Shown: piece by piece, positions 17,825-28,368 of the stretch
Layout: every line of letters begins with the position of its first letter
How positions within the stretch are numbered: position 1 is the first letter of the stretch
Assembly: GCA_944390935.1 (NCBI GenBank)
Contig: CALXRU010000001.1
Location: forward strand, 1 to 64,000
DNA length: 64,000 bases
Direction of reading: 5' to 3'
Source of the DNA: Acidaminococcaceae bacterium
Lineage (GTDB): Bacteria > Bacillota > Negativicutes > Acidaminococcales > Acidaminococcaceae
Notes under the pieces: generated by a model
What the model was told of the DNA's origin: nothing
The model's input: the letters and a program-made list of their open reading frames with translations, nothing else
Databases searched by the model: none
Made by a program: the position numbers and the translations under genes

Positions 17825-18976
17825 ATGAAAAACGTAGCTGTTCTTGGCAGTACGGGTTCGATTGGCAAACAGACGCTGGAAGTTGCTGCTGCCAACCCCG
17901 ATAAGCTGAAAATAAAAGTGCTGGCGGCGCATGTAAACGACACGCTGATGGAGGAGCAGATTGAACAATTTGCCCCCGATATGGCAGTACTGACCGATGA
18001 AAAGGCGGCGCAGCGTTTAAAAGCGCGTTACAGCGGCAAAACCAGAATACTGGCGGGCAGGGAAGGCTTGCTGGAAGCAGTTACTTACGACGGCGTTGAT
18101 ACAGTGCTGGCTTCCATGGTTGGTTACGCAGGGCTTTTGCCGACGCTGGAAGCAATCAAACACGGCAAGGATATTGCCCTTGCCAACAAGGAAACGCTGG
18201 TTGCCGCAGGCAGCATCGTTATGGAAGCCGTAAAAAAACACTGCGTTTCGCTGACGCCTGTCGACAGCGAGCATAGCGCTATTTTTCAATCGCTGCAAGG
18301 CGGTAAAAAAGATGAAGTTAAACGCCTGATTATTACTGCCAGCGGCGGTCCGTTTTTAGGCAAAACCAAAGAAGAACTGGCTGACGTAACTTTGGCGCAG
18401 TGCTTAAAGCACCCCAACTGGAGCATGGGCAGAAAGATTACTGTTGATTCTTCCACGCTTGCCAATAAAGGGCTGGAAGTTATTGAAGCACACTGGCTGT
18501 TTGACATGCCTTATGATAAAATAGATGTTGTCGTGCATCCGCAAAGCATTGTACACAGCATGGTAGAGTTTAACGACGGCTCCGTCATTGCGCAGATGGG
18601 TTTGCCGGATATGCGCCTGCCGATACAGTATGCGTTTTCCTATCCGCAGCGTTACGATAACGCTTTTGGGCAGCTTGATTTTGTTAAAGCAGGCACGCTG
18701 ACATTTTTAGCGCCGGATACGGAAGCGTTCCCCGCGCTTAAAATTGCCGTTAAGTGCGGCAGGCAGGGCGGTACGCTGCCGTGTGCCTTTAACGCCGCTA
18801 ACGAAGAAGCGGTTTACGCCTTTTTGGACGGCAAAATTAAATACCTTGATATAATTAAGACGATTGAACATGTCGTTGCCGGGCACAAAAACATTTTGCA
18901 GCCTGAGCTGAGCGACATTGAAAATACTGACGCCGCTGCACGCGAAGCAGCGCGCGGATTTTTGAGCAGCTTGTAA
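17825..18976 (+). CDS. dxr: 1-deoxy-D-xylulose 5-phosphate reductoisomerase
   Basis: Dxr (383 residues) makes methylerythritol phosphate, the committed step of the non-mevalonate isoprenoid pathway. The N-terminal NADPH-binding loop is VLGSTGSIGKQTL. The metal and substrate region includes PVDSEHSAIFQ and ASGGPF, and WSMGRKITVDSSTL follows. ATG 17825 is seven bases from GGAGG; the ATG at 17819 is only one base away and unlikely. ispG of the same pathway is two genes downstream. Confidence 0.96.
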   Translation: MKNVAVLGSTGSIGKQTLEVAAANPDKLKIKVLAAHVNDTLMEEQIEQFAPDMAVLTDEKAAQRLKARYSGKTRILAGREGLLEAVTYDGVDTVLASMVGYAGLLPTLEAIKHGKDIALANKETLVAAGSIVMEAVKKHCVSLTPVDSEHSAIFQSLQGGKKDEVKRLIITASGGPFLGKTKEELADVTLAQCLKHPNWSMGRKITVDSSTLANKGLEVIEAHWLFDMPYDKIDVVVHPQSIVHSMVEFNDGSVIAQMGLPDMRLPIQYAFSYPQRYDNAFGQLDFVKAGTLTFLAPDTEAFPALKIAVKCGRQGGTLPCAFNAANEEAVYAFLDGKIKYLDIIKTIEHVVAGHKNILQPELSDIENTDAAAREAARGFLSSL

Positions 18977-18991
18977 TACAGGAGGAAGTTA

Positions 18992-20008
18992 GTGACAACT
19001 TTGCTTGCGGCCCTTTTTGTGTTCGGCGTACTGGTAACGGTACACGAATTCGGGCACTTTATTACCGCAAAAATGACGGGCATGCGCGTCGATGAATTTG
19101 CCATCGGCTTCGGCCCGAACATTTTTCAGAAGAAATACGGCGAAACGCTGTACAGTTTAAGGATTATCCCGCTGGGCGGGTATAATAAAATTGCCGGCAT
19201 GGAGCCGGATGAGCCTGCCGATGAGGGCGCGTTCAAATCCAAGCCGATACCGGCGCGTATGCTGGTTATTCTGGCGGGCGTTTTGATGAATTTTATTTTG
19301 CCGGTGTTTTTATTTACCGGTATTTTTGCAGTCAACGGGCTGGAAGTACCTGTCGATAAACCGGTGCTTGGCTATGTAATGCCGGGTAAATCTGCCGTTG
19401 AAGCCGGTTTGCAGGCTGGCGACAAAATTTTGGCAGTAGGCGGCAAACCTGTAGCTACGTGGTCCGAAATGGTTACGGAGCTGAATACCTACGGCGAAAA
19501 TGAAGTTACGCTGACGGCAGAACGCAACGCTGTGACGAAGGATTATACTTTAAAACCGGAATTTGATAAGGATTACGGCAAAGCGCTGGTAGGCATTTCG
19601 CCGCAGGTTGAGCATAAGGACTTCGGCATTTTTGAATCCCTGCAAATGGGCTTTAAATATACTTATTACATTATGGTGATGATGCTGGACGGTTTGTATA
19701 AAATCGTTACGGGCGCTGCCCCGGCAGATGTTACCGGCCCTATCGGCATTGCCAAAATAGCGGGCGAGGCTGCTGAAAGTGGCTGGATGCCGCTGTTGAA
19801 CCTTGTGGGGCTTTTAAGCATTAACCTTGGCATTATCAATTTGCTGCCGCTGCCGGCACTGGACGGCGGGCATTTTGTGCTTTTGATTTTGGAAGCGCTG
19901 CGCGGCAAACCGTTGGGTGAAAGAGCGGCGACGATGATTCAGAGCATCGGCGTCGGCCTGATTCTGACTTTAACCGTGTGGGCAATTTTCAGTGATATAT
20001 CCAGATAA
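18992..20008 (+). CDS. rseP: RIP zinc metalloprotease RseP
   Basis: This site-2 membrane protease (338 residues) cleaves anti-sigma factors or signal-peptide remnants within the membrane. It has the zinc motif HEFGH in the first helix, one PDZ domain in the middle (about residues 115-195) and the third ligand region in LPALDGGH. The start is GTG 18992 after AGGAGG. The gene sits between dxr and ispG, a common Firmicutes order. Confidence 0.95.
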   Translation: MTTLLAALFVFGVLVTVHEFGHFITAKMTGMRVDEFAIGFGPNIFQKKYGETLYSLRIIPLGGYNKIAGMEPDEPADEGAFKSKPIPARMLVILAGVLMNFILPVFLFTGIFAVNGLEVPVDKPVLGYVMPGKSAVEAGLQAGDKILAVGGKPVATWSEMVTELNTYGENEVTLTAERNAVTKDYTLKPEFDKDYGKALVGISPQVEHKDFGIFESLQMGFKYTYYIMVMMLDGLYKIVTGAAPADVTGPIGIAKIAGEAAESGWMPLLNLVGLLSINLGIINLLPLPALDGGHFVLLILEALRGKPLGERAATMIQSIGVGLILTLTVWAIFSDISR

Positions 20009-20020
20009 AGAGGTGGCCTG

Positions 20021-21091
20021 ATGGAACGCAGGAAAACAAGGCAAATACAGGTGGGCAACGTAAAAATCGGTGGCGGTGCGCCCGTAGCCGTGCAGTCCAT
20101 GACCAATACCAGGACGGATGACGCGGCGGCAACGCTGGCGCAGATTAACGAACTGGCGGCGGCAGGCTGTGACATTGTGCGCTGCGCCGTACCGGATATG
20201 CCAGCGGCGGAAGCTCTGAAAGAGATTTGCAAAAACAGCCAGATACCGGTAATTGCCGATATTCATTTTGATTATAAACTGGCACTGGCTGCGGTGGAGG
20301 CAGGTATCAGCGGCTTGCGCCTGAACCCGGGCAACATCGGCGGCGACGATAAGGTGCGTGCCGTGGTGGAAGAGGTTAAGCCGTTGAACATACCAATCCG
20401 CATCGGCGTAAATGCCGGTTCACTGCCTAAAGATTTGCTGGAAAAATACGGGCATCCTACGCCGGAAGCGCTGGTTGAAGCAGCATGGCGGCATATTCAT
20501 ATTTTGGAAAGCATGGATTACCGCAATATTAAAATATCGCTTAAAGCGCATGATGTGCCTTTAACGATTGCCGCTTACCGTTTGCTTGCCTCACAGTGCG
20601 ATTATCCGCTGCATGTTGGTATTACGGAAGCAGGCACGGTCAACTCCGGTATTATCAAATCGGCAGTTGGCATTGGTACGCTGCTGGCTGAAGGCATCGG
20701 CGACACCATTCGCGTATCGCTGACGGGCAACCCGGTGGAAGAAGTTAAAACAGGATTTGCCATTTTGAAGGCACTGGGGCTGCGTGAATATGGCCCGACT
20801 TTAATTTCGTGCCCGACCTGCGGCAGGACGAGGATTAACCTTGAAAAGCTGGCGCTGACGGTGGAAAAGAAGCTGGCAGACATTACCGAGCCGATAACCG
20901 TTGCCGTTATGGGCTGTGTGGTTAACGGTCCGGGTGAAGCGCGCGAAGCCGACGTTGGTATTGCGGGCGGAATCGGCGAAGGGCTTTTGTTCCGCAAGGG
21001 CGAAATTTTGCGCAAGGTGCGCGAAGATGAAATTGTTGATGAATTATTTAAAGAAATAGACAAAATTTTGATGGAAAGGAAGAATAAATAA
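20021..21091 (+). CDS. ispG: 4-hydroxy-3-methylbut-2-enyl diphosphate synthase (IspG)
   Basis: IspG (356 residues) converts methylerythritol cyclodiphosphate to HMBPP. It has a TIM-barrel part (VQSMTNTRT near the start) and a C-terminal Fe-S domain, with cluster cysteines in SCPTCGRT and [10 protein letters not shown]. The reaction needs reduced ferredoxin or flavodoxin; the ferredoxin at 15867 could serve, which is inference. The stop overlaps the proS ATG by one base. Confidence 0.96.
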   Translation: MERRKTRQIQVGNVKIGGGAPVAVQSMTNTRTDDAAATLAQINELAAAGCDIVRCAVPDMPAAEALKEICKNSQIPVIADIHFDYKLALAAVEAGISGLRLNPGNIGGDDKVRAVVEEVKPLNIPIRIGVNAGSLPKDLLEKYGHPTPEALVEAAWRHIHILESMDYRNIKISLKAHDVPLTIAAYRLLASQCDYPLHVGITEAGTVNSGIIKSAVGIGTLLAEGIGDTIRVSLTGNPVEEVKTGFAILKALGLREYGPTLISCPTCGRTRINLEKLALTVEKKLADITEPITVAVMGCVVNGPGEAREADVGIAGGIGEGLLFRKGEILRKVREDEIVDELFKEIDKILMERKNK

Positions 21092-22818
21092 TGAGAGTAT
21101 CCCAAATGTACGCTCCTACTTTAAGGGAAGTTCCCGCCGAAGCGGAGGTTATCAGCCATCAGCTGATGCTGCGCGCAGGCTTTATACGCAAAGCAGCCGG
21201 AGGCATTTACAGCTATCTGCCTTTGGCATGGCGCGTGCTGAAAAAAATAGAAAACATTGTGCGTGAGGAAATGGACGCTACCGGCGCGCAGGAGCTTTTG
21301 ATGCCGATTGTGCAGCCTGCGGAAATCTGGCAGGAAAGCGGCCGCTGGGATGTTTACGGACAGGAAATGTTTAAACTGATGGACCGCCATGAAAGGCCGT
21401 TCAGCCTTGGCCCGACGCACGAAGAAATGGTAACCACCCTTATCCGTCAGGACGTGCGCTCTTACAGGCAGCTTCCTTTGTGTGTTTACCAGATTCAGAA
21501 CAAATACCGCGATGAAAAAAGACCGCGTTTCGGCCTTCTGCGCGGGCGCGAATTTATTATGAAGGACGCTTATTCCTTTGATAAAAATGTTGAAGGGCTT
21601 GATGTTTCTTACCAGAAAATGTATGACGCTTACAGCAAGGTGTTTACGCGCTGCGGTTTGAACTTCCGCCCGGTTGAAGCGGATTCCGGCGCGATTGGCG
21701 GCAGCGGCTCACACGAGTTTACCGTTATTGCAAACAGCGGCGAAAACGAAATTGTTTTCTGCAGCAAATGCGATTATGCAGCCAATGTTGAAAAAGCGGA
21801 ACTGAAACCGATTGCAGCGGCCGACGAAGAAGTTAAGCCGATGGAAAAGGTTGTTACTCCGGAATGCAAAACCATTGCAGCTGTTTGCGAATATCTGAAA
21901 CTGCCTGTCGACCATTCCGTTAAAGCGGTTGCCTATAACAGTAACAAAGGTTTGATTTTGTGCTTTGTACGCGGCGACCATGAAGTTAACGAAATTAAAA
22001 TCGTTAATACCTGCGGCGTGCTGGAAGACAGCCTGGAAATGGCAAGCGAAGAACAGCTTACCGCAGCAGGCACTGTCGGCGGCTACATGGGCCCTGTCGG
22101 CATTGACCTTACCAAAGCAACCGTTGTTGTTGACAGTACCGTTATGAACATGCACAATATCTGCTGTGGCGCTAACGAAGAAGGCTACCACTTTGTGAAT
22201 GTTGACCCGAAACGTGACTTTAACGTAACCTACGTTGCCGATATCCGCATGATTCAGGAAGGCGACCCCTGCCCGCACTGCGGTGCGCCGGTTGTTAAGG
22301 CACGCGGCATTGAAGTAGGCCAGGTATTTAAACTGTTTACTAAATACAGCGAAGCGCTGCACGCAACCTTCCTTGATGAAGAAGGCAAGGAATGCCCGAT
22401 GGTTATGGGCTGCTACGGCATCGGCGTAAGCCGCACTATGGCTGCTGCCATTGAACAGAACCACGACGAAAACGGTATCATCTGGCCGGTAACCATTGCA
22501 CCGTATGAAGTGCTGGTTGTGCCGATGAACGCTAAAGATAAAGAATCCTGGGATAAAGCGGAAGCCATTTACGAGGAGCTTAAAGCTGCCGGTGTGGAAA
22601 CCGTTATTGACGACCGTAACGAGCGCCCGGGCGTTAAATTTAAGGATGCCGACTTAATCGGTTATCCGGTAAGGGTTGTAGTTGGCCCGAAAACTCTGGC
22701 AAACGGCCAGTTGGAAGTTAAAATCCGCAAAAACGGCGAAATTAAATATCTGCCGCTGGACAGCGATTATGTAGGAGGTATCAAAAATATTCTGGCGGAG
22801 CTGGCTGTTAACGCTTAA
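21091..22818 (+). CDS. proS: Prolyl-tRNA synthetase
   Basis: This class II aminoacyl-tRNA synthetase has 575 residues, the bacterial length with the inserted editing domain (about residues 225-390) between motifs 2 and 3. Recognisable blocks are [41 protein letters not shown] and, near the end, [14 protein letters not shown]. The C-terminal anticodon domain follows. It is translationally coupled to ispG. Confidence 0.97.
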   Translation: MRVSQMYAPTLREVPAEAEVISHQLMLRAGFIRKAAGGIYSYLPLAWRVLKKIENIVREEMDATGAQELLMPIVQPAEIWQESGRWDVYGQEMFKLMDRHERPFSLGPTHEEMVTTLIRQDVRSYRQLPLCVYQIQNKYRDEKRPRFGLLRGREFIMKDAYSFDKNVEGLDVSYQKMYDAYSKVFTRCGLNFRPVEADSGAIGGSGSHEFTVIANSGENEIVFCSKCDYAANVEKAELKPIAAADEEVKPMEKVVTPECKTIAAVCEYLKLPVDHSVKAVAYNSNKGLILCFVRGDHEVNEIKIVNTCGVLEDSLEMASEEQLTAAGTVGGYMGPVGIDLTKATVVVDSTVMNMHNICCGANEEGYHFVNVDPKRDFNVTYVADIRMIQEGDPCPHCGAPVVKARGIEVGQVFKLFTKYSEALHATFLDEEGKECPMVMGCYGIGVSRTMAAAIEQNHDENGIIWPVTIAPYEVLVVPMNAKDKESWDKAEAIYEELKAAGVETVIDDRNERPGVKFKDADLIGYPVRVVVGPKTLANGQLEVKIRKNGEIKYLPLDSDYVGGIKNILAELAVNA

Positions 22819-22838
22819 TTTTGTTGGAGGTGTTTCGT

Positions 22839-23549
22839 ATGATGGAGCACTTTGCCTTTAATGTCCATAACTGGGACATGATTTTGCGCCTGTTGGTTGC
22901 CACGGTTTTAGGCGGCGCTGTCGGTATCGAACGCGGCAGCGGCGACCGCCCGGCAGGCTTCAGGACGCATATACTGGTTTGTGTAGGCTCGGCGCTGATT
23001 ATGCTGGTATCCATGTACGGCTTTGATGATACTTACGTCAGTGATATCAGCAATGCCAACAACAGGGACTCGGCGCGTATTGCGGCGCAGGTTGTCAGCG
23101 GCATCGGCTTTTTGGGTGCGGGCACCATTATGCATGAGGGCGTAACGGTGCGCGGGCTGACAACGGCGGCGAGCCTGTGGATGGTATCTGCTATCGGCCT
23201 TGCGGCCGGTGCGGGTATGTATGTGCTCAGCTTTGTATCGACGGCTATTATGCTGATAACGCTGGTATCGTTCCGCAAATGGGAAAAACGCTTCGGCGTG
23301 GCTGCCAGCAACGGACGCCGTTATATCCGCATTGTGGCGAACAATGAGCCGGGAATTATAACGAATATCACTTCGTATCTGGCGGAAAACGATATTAAGG
23401 TTAAAACCCTGAATGTCAAAAACAACGCGCAGAAAAACGAGGTTGTGCTTGAGCTTTATTTAAAAATCGGCAAAAACGCCGATAAAGAAGGAGTTGCCCG
23501 CGGACTGCAAAGTATCAGCGGCATTATTACGATTGAAAATATAGGTTAA
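22839..23549 (+). CDS. MgtC/SapB family membrane protein
   Basis: This 236-residue protein has four to five N-terminal transmembrane helices with the MgtC/SapB signature (VGIERGSGDRPAGFRTHILV, then GIGFLGAGTI). A soluble C-terminal ACT-like domain starts near residue 160. MgtC proteins affect Mg2+ homeostasis, membrane potential or F-ATPase; they are not ATPase pumps themselves. ATG 22839 follows GGAGGTG by seven bases. It lies 20 bases after proS and 18 before polC. Confidence 0.87.
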   Translation: MMEHFAFNVHNWDMILRLLVATVLGGAVGIERGSGDRPAGFRTHILVCVGSALIMLVSMYGFDDTYVSDISNANNRDSARIAAQVVSGIGFLGAGTIMHEGVTVRGLTTAASLWMVSAIGLAAGAGMYVLSFVSTAIMLITLVSFRKWEKRFGVAASNGRRYIRIVANNEPGIITNITSYLAENDIKVKTLNVKNNAQKNEVVLELYLKIGKNADKEGVARGLQSISGIITIENIG

Positions 23550-23567
23550 TTTTATGGAAGGTAAGGT

Positions 23568-26500
23568 ATGAAGGCTAAATATTGCATTATCCCCGATACA
23601 GTCAAGTTTTTTGAATTTTTAGCCGGATTGTCCTTGACGGAGTCAGACCTTTTGCATACCCGCCTTATCCGCCCGCTGAAAATTCTGGTGGATGTTGAAG
23701 GGGCGGAATGGGAAATTGAGTATAAGGCTGCTGCTCCGGTTGAAGAAAGGCTTACTTTGGCAGTGGCAGAAAAACTTGCCGCTGCTTTTTCTTTGCACGG
23801 CGGCGTTAAATTTACCTGCTGCAATGCGGAGGTAAATGCCAAAACGGCAGTTAACGGAAAGGCGAAGACGGAAGAAGTGCCGCTGCCGCCCGAACCGCAG
23901 GAAGAAACTGAATTTGTTGTTACCGATTGCAGCGGTCAGCCCGTGCCGGAGGAAATTCCTCTGCCGGAAGAACCGGCGCAGAACGATTTGGAAGGTTACA
24001 CCTACGATGAGCAGGGCAGCTGCGGCAGTGAGGCTGATGCCGAATTTGCCAAAGCGTATGAGCTTTTGTACGGCAACGGCAAAAAGGACGACAATTTGCT
24101 GTGGGGCAAGCGCATTAAAGGCAAGCCGCGCCCGTTGGATGACATTACCGAAGACGAAAACAACGTTGTTGTGGAAGGGCAGTTTGTAAAATGCTTTGAT
24201 AAGGATGGCGTGCTGACTTCGTTTAACGAACGCGAGCTGCGCACCGGCCGCGTTAAGCTGACCTTTAATTTAAGCGACGATACCAACGGCATTTACGTTA
24301 ATATGTACTTTGATACGCTGGAGGAATGCCATAAATTTAAGGGCAGCATCAAGCCGGGCGTTTACCTGCGCATTATGGGCGATGCAAGACGTGACCGTTA
24401 TGCCTTTGAGGAGATGGCGATCGAGCCGAAGGGCATTATGCGTATTGAAAAAGAAGAACGCATGGATAATGCCGAGGTTAAAAGGGTAGAACTGCACTGC
24501 CATACCAAGATGAGTAAGCTGGACGCTCTGACACCGATGGAAGATTTGGTTAAAAAGGCAATCAAATGGGGGCACAAGGCGCTGGCAATTACCGACCACG
24601 GCGTAGTGCAGGCATTTCCGTTCTGTTATGACGCCGCCGAAGGCAGCGATTTGAAGCTGATTTTCGGCATGGAAGGGTATCTCATCAGCGACAGCGGTGT
24701 TGAAGGAGCCGATATTGAACCGACGGACAGCCTGAAACCAAAACGCGGTAAAAAAACGCCGCTTGACCATATCATCATTTTGGCTAAAAACGAAACAGGC
24801 CTGCGTAATTTATACAAACTGGTTACGCTGAGCCATTTAAAATATTACAATAACCGCCCTGCACTGCCGCGTGCCATTATTCAGGAGCACCGCGATGGTT
24901 TGATTTTGGGTTCTGCCTGCGAAGCGGGTGAACTTTACCGCGCCGTAAGGGCAGGCAAGACTGACGAAGAACTGATGAAAATCGCTTCGTTCTATGATTA
25001 TCTGGAAATTCAGCCGCTGGGCAATAATATGTACCTGGTGCGCGAAAATAAATGCACCATTGACGATTTGAAGGCTTACAACCGCAAAATTTACGAGCTT
25101 GGCAAACAGATGGGCAAAATGACCGTTGCTACCTGTGATGTGCATTTCTTAAATCCGGAAGACAGCAAGTTCCGTACAATTTTGCAGGGCGTACAGCATT
25201 ACCGCGACGCCGACGAGCAGCCGCCGCTGTATTACCGCACTACGGAAGAAATGCTGGCGGAATTTGAATATCTTGGCAAAGACGTTGCTTACGAAATTTG
25301 CGTAACCAACCCGAACAAAGTTGCCGATATGGTAGATAAAATTAAGCCGGTGCCGGACCGCGACCAGCTTTATTCGCCTTCGATACCGGGTGCGGTGGAA
25401 GCGCTGCCGCAGATGGTTTACGACAAGGCGCACGAATGGTACGGCGACGAGCTGCCGGAGATTGTAGAAGAACGAATTAAAACCGAACTTCATTCCATTA
25501 TCAGCAACGGCTTTGCGATTTTGTACTATATTGCGCACAAGCTGGTGCGTAAATCTCTGGATGACGGCTATCTGGTAGGCTCAAGGGGTTCGGTAGGTTC
25601 ATCGCTTGTTGCTACGCTGATTGACATTACCGAAGTTAATCCGCTGGCGCCGCATTACCGCTGCCCAAAATGCCGTTACAGCGAATTTTTTACCAACAAC
25701 GAATATGCTTCCGGCTTCGACCTGCCGGAGAAAAACTGTCCGCACTGCGGAACGCCGATGTGGCGCGACGGACACAATATTCCGTTCGCCGTATTCCTCG
25801 GCTTCCACGGCGACAAGGTTCCTGATATCGACCTTAACTTTTCCGGTGAATATCAGCCGGTGGCGCATAAATACACCGAAGAACTGTTTGGACGCGATAA
25901 TGTTTGCCGCGCCGGTACGATATCGACGGTGGCGAGCAAAACAGCCTATGGTTATGTGCGCAAATATTACGAGGAAAAGGGGCTGACCAAGCACCCGGCG
26001 TTTATGGCAGGGCTTGTTGAAGGCATTGCCGGGCTGAAACGTACAACGGGCCAGCACCCGGGCGGCATTATGGTTGTGCCGCGCAATATGGATATTCATT
26101 ACATCACGCCGATGAACCATCCTGCCGACGAAAAGGACAGCCCGACGGTAACGACACACTTCGATTACCATTCCATCAACGACAGGCTGGTTAAGCTTGA
26201 TATACTCGGTCACGATGACCCGACGGTTATCAAGCTGCTGGAAGAATTTACGCATATCAAGCCGACCAAAATTCCTATTGGCGACGAAGCCACTATGTCC
26301 ATCTTCCGTAACACGGAAGCACTGGGCGTAACGCCTGACCAGATTAACAGCAGCGTTGGCACATACGGCATACCTGAATTTGGTACGCGCTTTGTACGCC
26401 AGATGGTTGAGGACGTACAGCCGAAAAACTTCGGCCAGATAGTGCGCGTATCCGGTTATTCGCACGGTACGGACGTATGGCTGAACAACGCGCAGGATTT

Positions 26501-27254
26501 GATTAAGGAAGGCAAGCCGCCTGAAGATACTATCGCTACGCGCGACGACGTTATGAATAATCTTATCGCCATGGGCGTTGAGCCGAGCCTGGCGTTTAAA
26601 ACGATGGAATATGTGCGTAAGGGCAAGGCTGCCAAAAACGGATTAGAGCCGAAAATGCTGGAAGCTATGAAAGAAGCGGGCGTTCCGGAATGGTTTAAAA
26701 AATCGTGCGAAACGGTTAAATATCTGTTCCCGAAAGCACACGCCATTGCTTATGTTTTGATGGCTTACCGCATTGCTTACTGCAAGGTGCATTACCCAAA
26801 AGAATTTTACGCCGCATATTTCAGCGTGCGCGCGCCTGAATTTGACGCAACCTATATCGCCAAAGGCAAGGAATACATGAAGCGTTTTATTAAGGACGTA
26901 TATGCGCAGGGCGGCAAGGCCAACAACAGGGATAAAGATACCGTAACGTATCTGGAACTGACGGTTGAAATGATGGAACGCGGCTTTGAATTTGAGCCGA
27001 TTGATTTGTATAAATCGCACGCTACGCGCTTTTTGCCTACGGAAAAAGGTGTGCGCATACCGCTCGGCGCGTTAAGCGGCATTGGTACGGCGGCAGCGTT
27101 AAGCATCGACGAAGCACGCAAAACGGGCGTACCGTTCATCTCGCAGGAAGATTTACGCGTACGTTCCAAAGTATCAAAATCGGTAATAGATAAGCTGGCA
27201 GAGTACGGCACCTTAAAAGACCTGCCGGAAAATGACCAAATCGATTTGTTTTAA
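23568..27254 (+). CDS. polC: DNA polymerase III PolC, without the internal exonuclease domain
   Basis: This is the Gram-positive-type replicative polymerase, 1228 residues instead of about 1430. The order is: N-terminal domain; OB fold (about 190-295); PHP domain (ELHCHT at 308-313, GME at 367-369); polymerase with a Cys4 zinc site (CPKC and CPHC); PDIDLNF (Asp753, Asp755); and KLDILGHDD (Asp878). The C-terminus ends in QIDLF as usual. In other PolCs a DEDD exonuclease of about 170 residues interrupts the PHP domain after GME. Here only some 30 residues join GME to the next PHP strand (DHIIILAKNETG at 400), so proofreading by that domain is absent. PHP ligands Asp524 and His526 are present. 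Confidence 0.96.
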   Translation: MKAKYCIIPDTVKFFEFLAGLSLTESDLLHTRLIRPLKILVDVEGAEWEIEYKAAAPVEERLTLAVAEKLAAAFSLHGGVKFTCCNAEVNAKTAVNGKAKTEEVPLPPEPQEETEFVVTDCSGQPVPEEIPLPEEPAQNDLEGYTYDEQGSCGSEADAEFAKAYELLYGNGKKDDNLLWGKRIKGKPRPLDDITEDENNVVVEGQFVKCFDKDGVLTSFNERELRTGRVKLTFNLSDDTNGIYVNMYFDTLEECHKFKGSIKPGVYLRIMGDARRDRYAFEEMAIEPKGIMRIEKEERMDNAEVKRVELHCHTKMSKLDALTPMEDLVKKAIKWGHKALAITDHGVVQAFPFCYDAAEGSDLKLIFGMEGYLISDSGVEGADIEPTDSLKPKRGKKTPLDHIIILAKNETGLRNLYKLVTLSHLKYYNNRPALPRAIIQEHRDGLILGSACEAGELYRAVRAGKTDEELMKIASFYDYLEIQPLGNNMYLVRENKCTIDDLKAYNRKIYELGKQMGKMTVATCDVHFLNPEDSKFRTILQGVQHYRDADEQPPLYYRTTEEMLAEFEYLGKDVAYEICVTNPNKVADMVDKIKPVPDRDQLYSPSIPGAVEALPQMVYDKAHEWYGDELPEIVEERIKTELHSIISNGFAILYYIAHKLVRKSLDDGYLVGSRGSVGSSLVATLIDITEVNPLAPHYRCPKCRYSEFFTNNEYASGFDLPEKNCPHCGTPMWRDGHNIPFAVFLGFHGDKVPDIDLNFSGEYQPVAHKYTEELFGRDNVCRAGTISTVASKTAYGYVRKYYEEKGLTKHPAFMAGLVEGIAGLKRTTGQHPGGIMVVPRNMDIHYITPMNHPADEKDSPTVTTHFDYHSINDRLVKLDILGHDDPTVIKLLEEFTHIKPTKIPIGDEATMSIFRNTEALGVTPDQINSSVGTYGIPEFGTRFVRQMVEDVQPKNFGQIVRVSGYSHGTDVWLNNAQDLIKEGKPPEDTIATRDDVMNNLIAMGVEPSLAFKTMEYVRKGKAAKNGLEPKMLEAMKEAGVPEWFKKSCETVKYLFPKAHAIAYVLMAYRIAYCKVHYPKEFYAAYFSVRAPEFDATYIAKGKEYMKRFIKDVYAQGGKANNRDKDTVTYLELTVEMMERGFEFEPIDLYKSHATRFLPTEKGVRIPLGALSGIGTAAALSIDEARKTGVPFISQEDLRVRSKVSKSVIDKLAEYGTLKDLPENDQIDLF

Positions 27255-27266
27255 AGGAGGTCCATT

Positions 27267-27725
27267 ATGTTAGAAGCAGGAATGAAAGCGCCGGATTTTA
27301 CGCTGGAAGATAAAGACGGCAACGAGGTTTCGCTGCACGATTTTGCCGGTAAAAAAGTGGTTGTGTATTTTTACCCGAAGGATTCAACGCCGGGCTGTAC
27401 CCGTCAGGCCTGTGCCTTCCGCAATAATTACGGCGAATATAAACAGCTGGGCGTGGAGGTTATCGGCATCAGCAAGGACAGCGTAAAATCGCACAGCAAT
27501 TTTGCCGCCAAACAGGAACTGCCGTTTATTTTGCTGAGCGACCCCGAACGCAAAGCCATTGAAGCCTTTGGCGTATGGCAGGAAAAGAAAATGTACGGCA
27601 AGGTAAGCATGGGCGTTGTACGCAGCACTTTCATTATCGACGAGAACGGCGTGATTGAAAAGGTTTACCCAAAAGCCAAACCTGATACCAACGCCGAAGA
27701 AATTTTAACGTACTTAAAAGGCTGA
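27267..27725 (+). CDS. bcp: Thiol peroxidase, Bcp/PrxQ type
   Basis: This peroxiredoxin (152 residues) reduces hydrogen peroxide and organic peroxides. The peroxidatic Cys44 is in DSTPGCTRQAC and the resolving Cys49 is five residues later, the atypical 2-Cys PrxQ pattern. ATG follows AAAGGAGG. It begins 12 bases after polC and is probably the last gene of that transcript, since a new promoter follows at 27750. Confidence 0.95.
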   Translation: MLEAGMKAPDFTLEDKDGNEVSLHDFAGKKVVVYFYPKDSTPGCTRQACAFRNNYGEYKQLGVEVIGISKDSVKSHSNFAAKQELPFILLSDPERKAIEAFGVWQEKKMYGKVSMGVVRSTFIIDENGVIEKVYPKAKPDTNAEEILTYLKG

Positions 27726-27749
27726 TTTGTTAATTTTAATACAAAAAAC

Positions 27750-27778
27750 TTGTCAGCAAACAAGTATAATGGTATAAT
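27750..27778 (+). promoter_or_regulatory. Promoter of the rimP-nusA-infB operon
   Basis: TTGTCA (27750-27755) and TATAAT (27773-27778) are separated by 17 bases, and the -10 is preceded by TGG. A second TATAAT lies at 27765-27770. Confidence 0.8.
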
Positions 27779-27807
27779 ATATTAAGAAAAATTATGACTT
27801 CTTTTGA

Positions 27808-27832
27808 GAGAGTGGGTATTTTACCCGCTCTT
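27808..27832 (+). promoter_or_regulatory. Leader hairpin before rimP
   Basis: GAGAGTGGGT (27808-27817) pairs with ACCCGCTCTT (27823-27832), and a pyrimidine-rich run (TCCTCTTA) follows. It sits in the untranslated leader, 37 bases before rimP. It could be a weak attenuator or a protective 5' stem. Confidence 0.5.
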
Positions 27833-27869
27833 TCCTCTTATAGGGGCAGGAAAAAGCGGAGGTGAATAT

Positions 27870-28346
27870 ATGCAGAGTGCGGAAATTGAAAAACTGGTAA
27901 GCGCCTTGGCGGAGCAGATTTTGGAAGGAACGGAAATTTCGCTGGTGGACGTTGAGTATGTACGCGAAAAGGACTGGTACTTGCGTATTTACATTGATAA
28001 GCCCGGCGGCATTGAAATTGACGATTGCCAGATGGTCAGCGAAAAGCTGACGGAGGTTCTGGACGAGCGCGACCCCATCAGGGATAAGTATTATCTTGAG
28101 GTTTCTTCACCGGGTATCGACCGCCCGCTGAAAAAGGACAAGGATTTTGAAAGCGCTTACGGCAAAAAGGTAGATATTAAATTTTTTGCGCCGTGGGAGA
28201 AAAACAAGGAGATTGTTGCTGTGCTGGTAGCGCACGATGAGGCAACCATCAGCGCAAGGCCCATTATTAAGGGACGCGAAAGCAAGAACCCTGTTGTATT
28301 TGACAGAAAACTGATTGCTATGGTCAGACCGCATATAGATTTTTAA
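27870..28346 (+). CDS. rimP: Ribosome maturation factor RimP
   Basis: RimP (158 residues) helps assemble the 30S subunit. It has the family pattern of two small domains: LVDVEYVREKDWYLRIYIDKPGG in the first and ISSPG-like VSSPGIDRPLKKDKDF at the domain border. ATG 27870 follows GGAGGTGA; the longer in-frame start at 27804 lies within the leader hairpin and is rejected. It is the first gene of the rimP-to-ribF run. Confidence 0.95.
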   Translation: MQSAEIEKLVSALAEQILEGTEISLVDVEYVREKDWYLRIYIDKPGGIEIDDCQMVSEKLTEVLDERDPIRDKYYLEVSSPGIDRPLKKDKDFESAYGKKVDIKFFAPWEKNKEIVAVLVAHDEATISARPIIKGRESKNPVVFDRKLIAMVRPHIDF

Positions 28347-28368
28347 GATTTTAGGGGGAGTAAAAAAA

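Noticed and set aside
25599..26465. A 288-codon minus-strand frame opposite polC
   Set aside because: It lies inside the polymerase core of PolC, whose motifs are continuous; no start signal.
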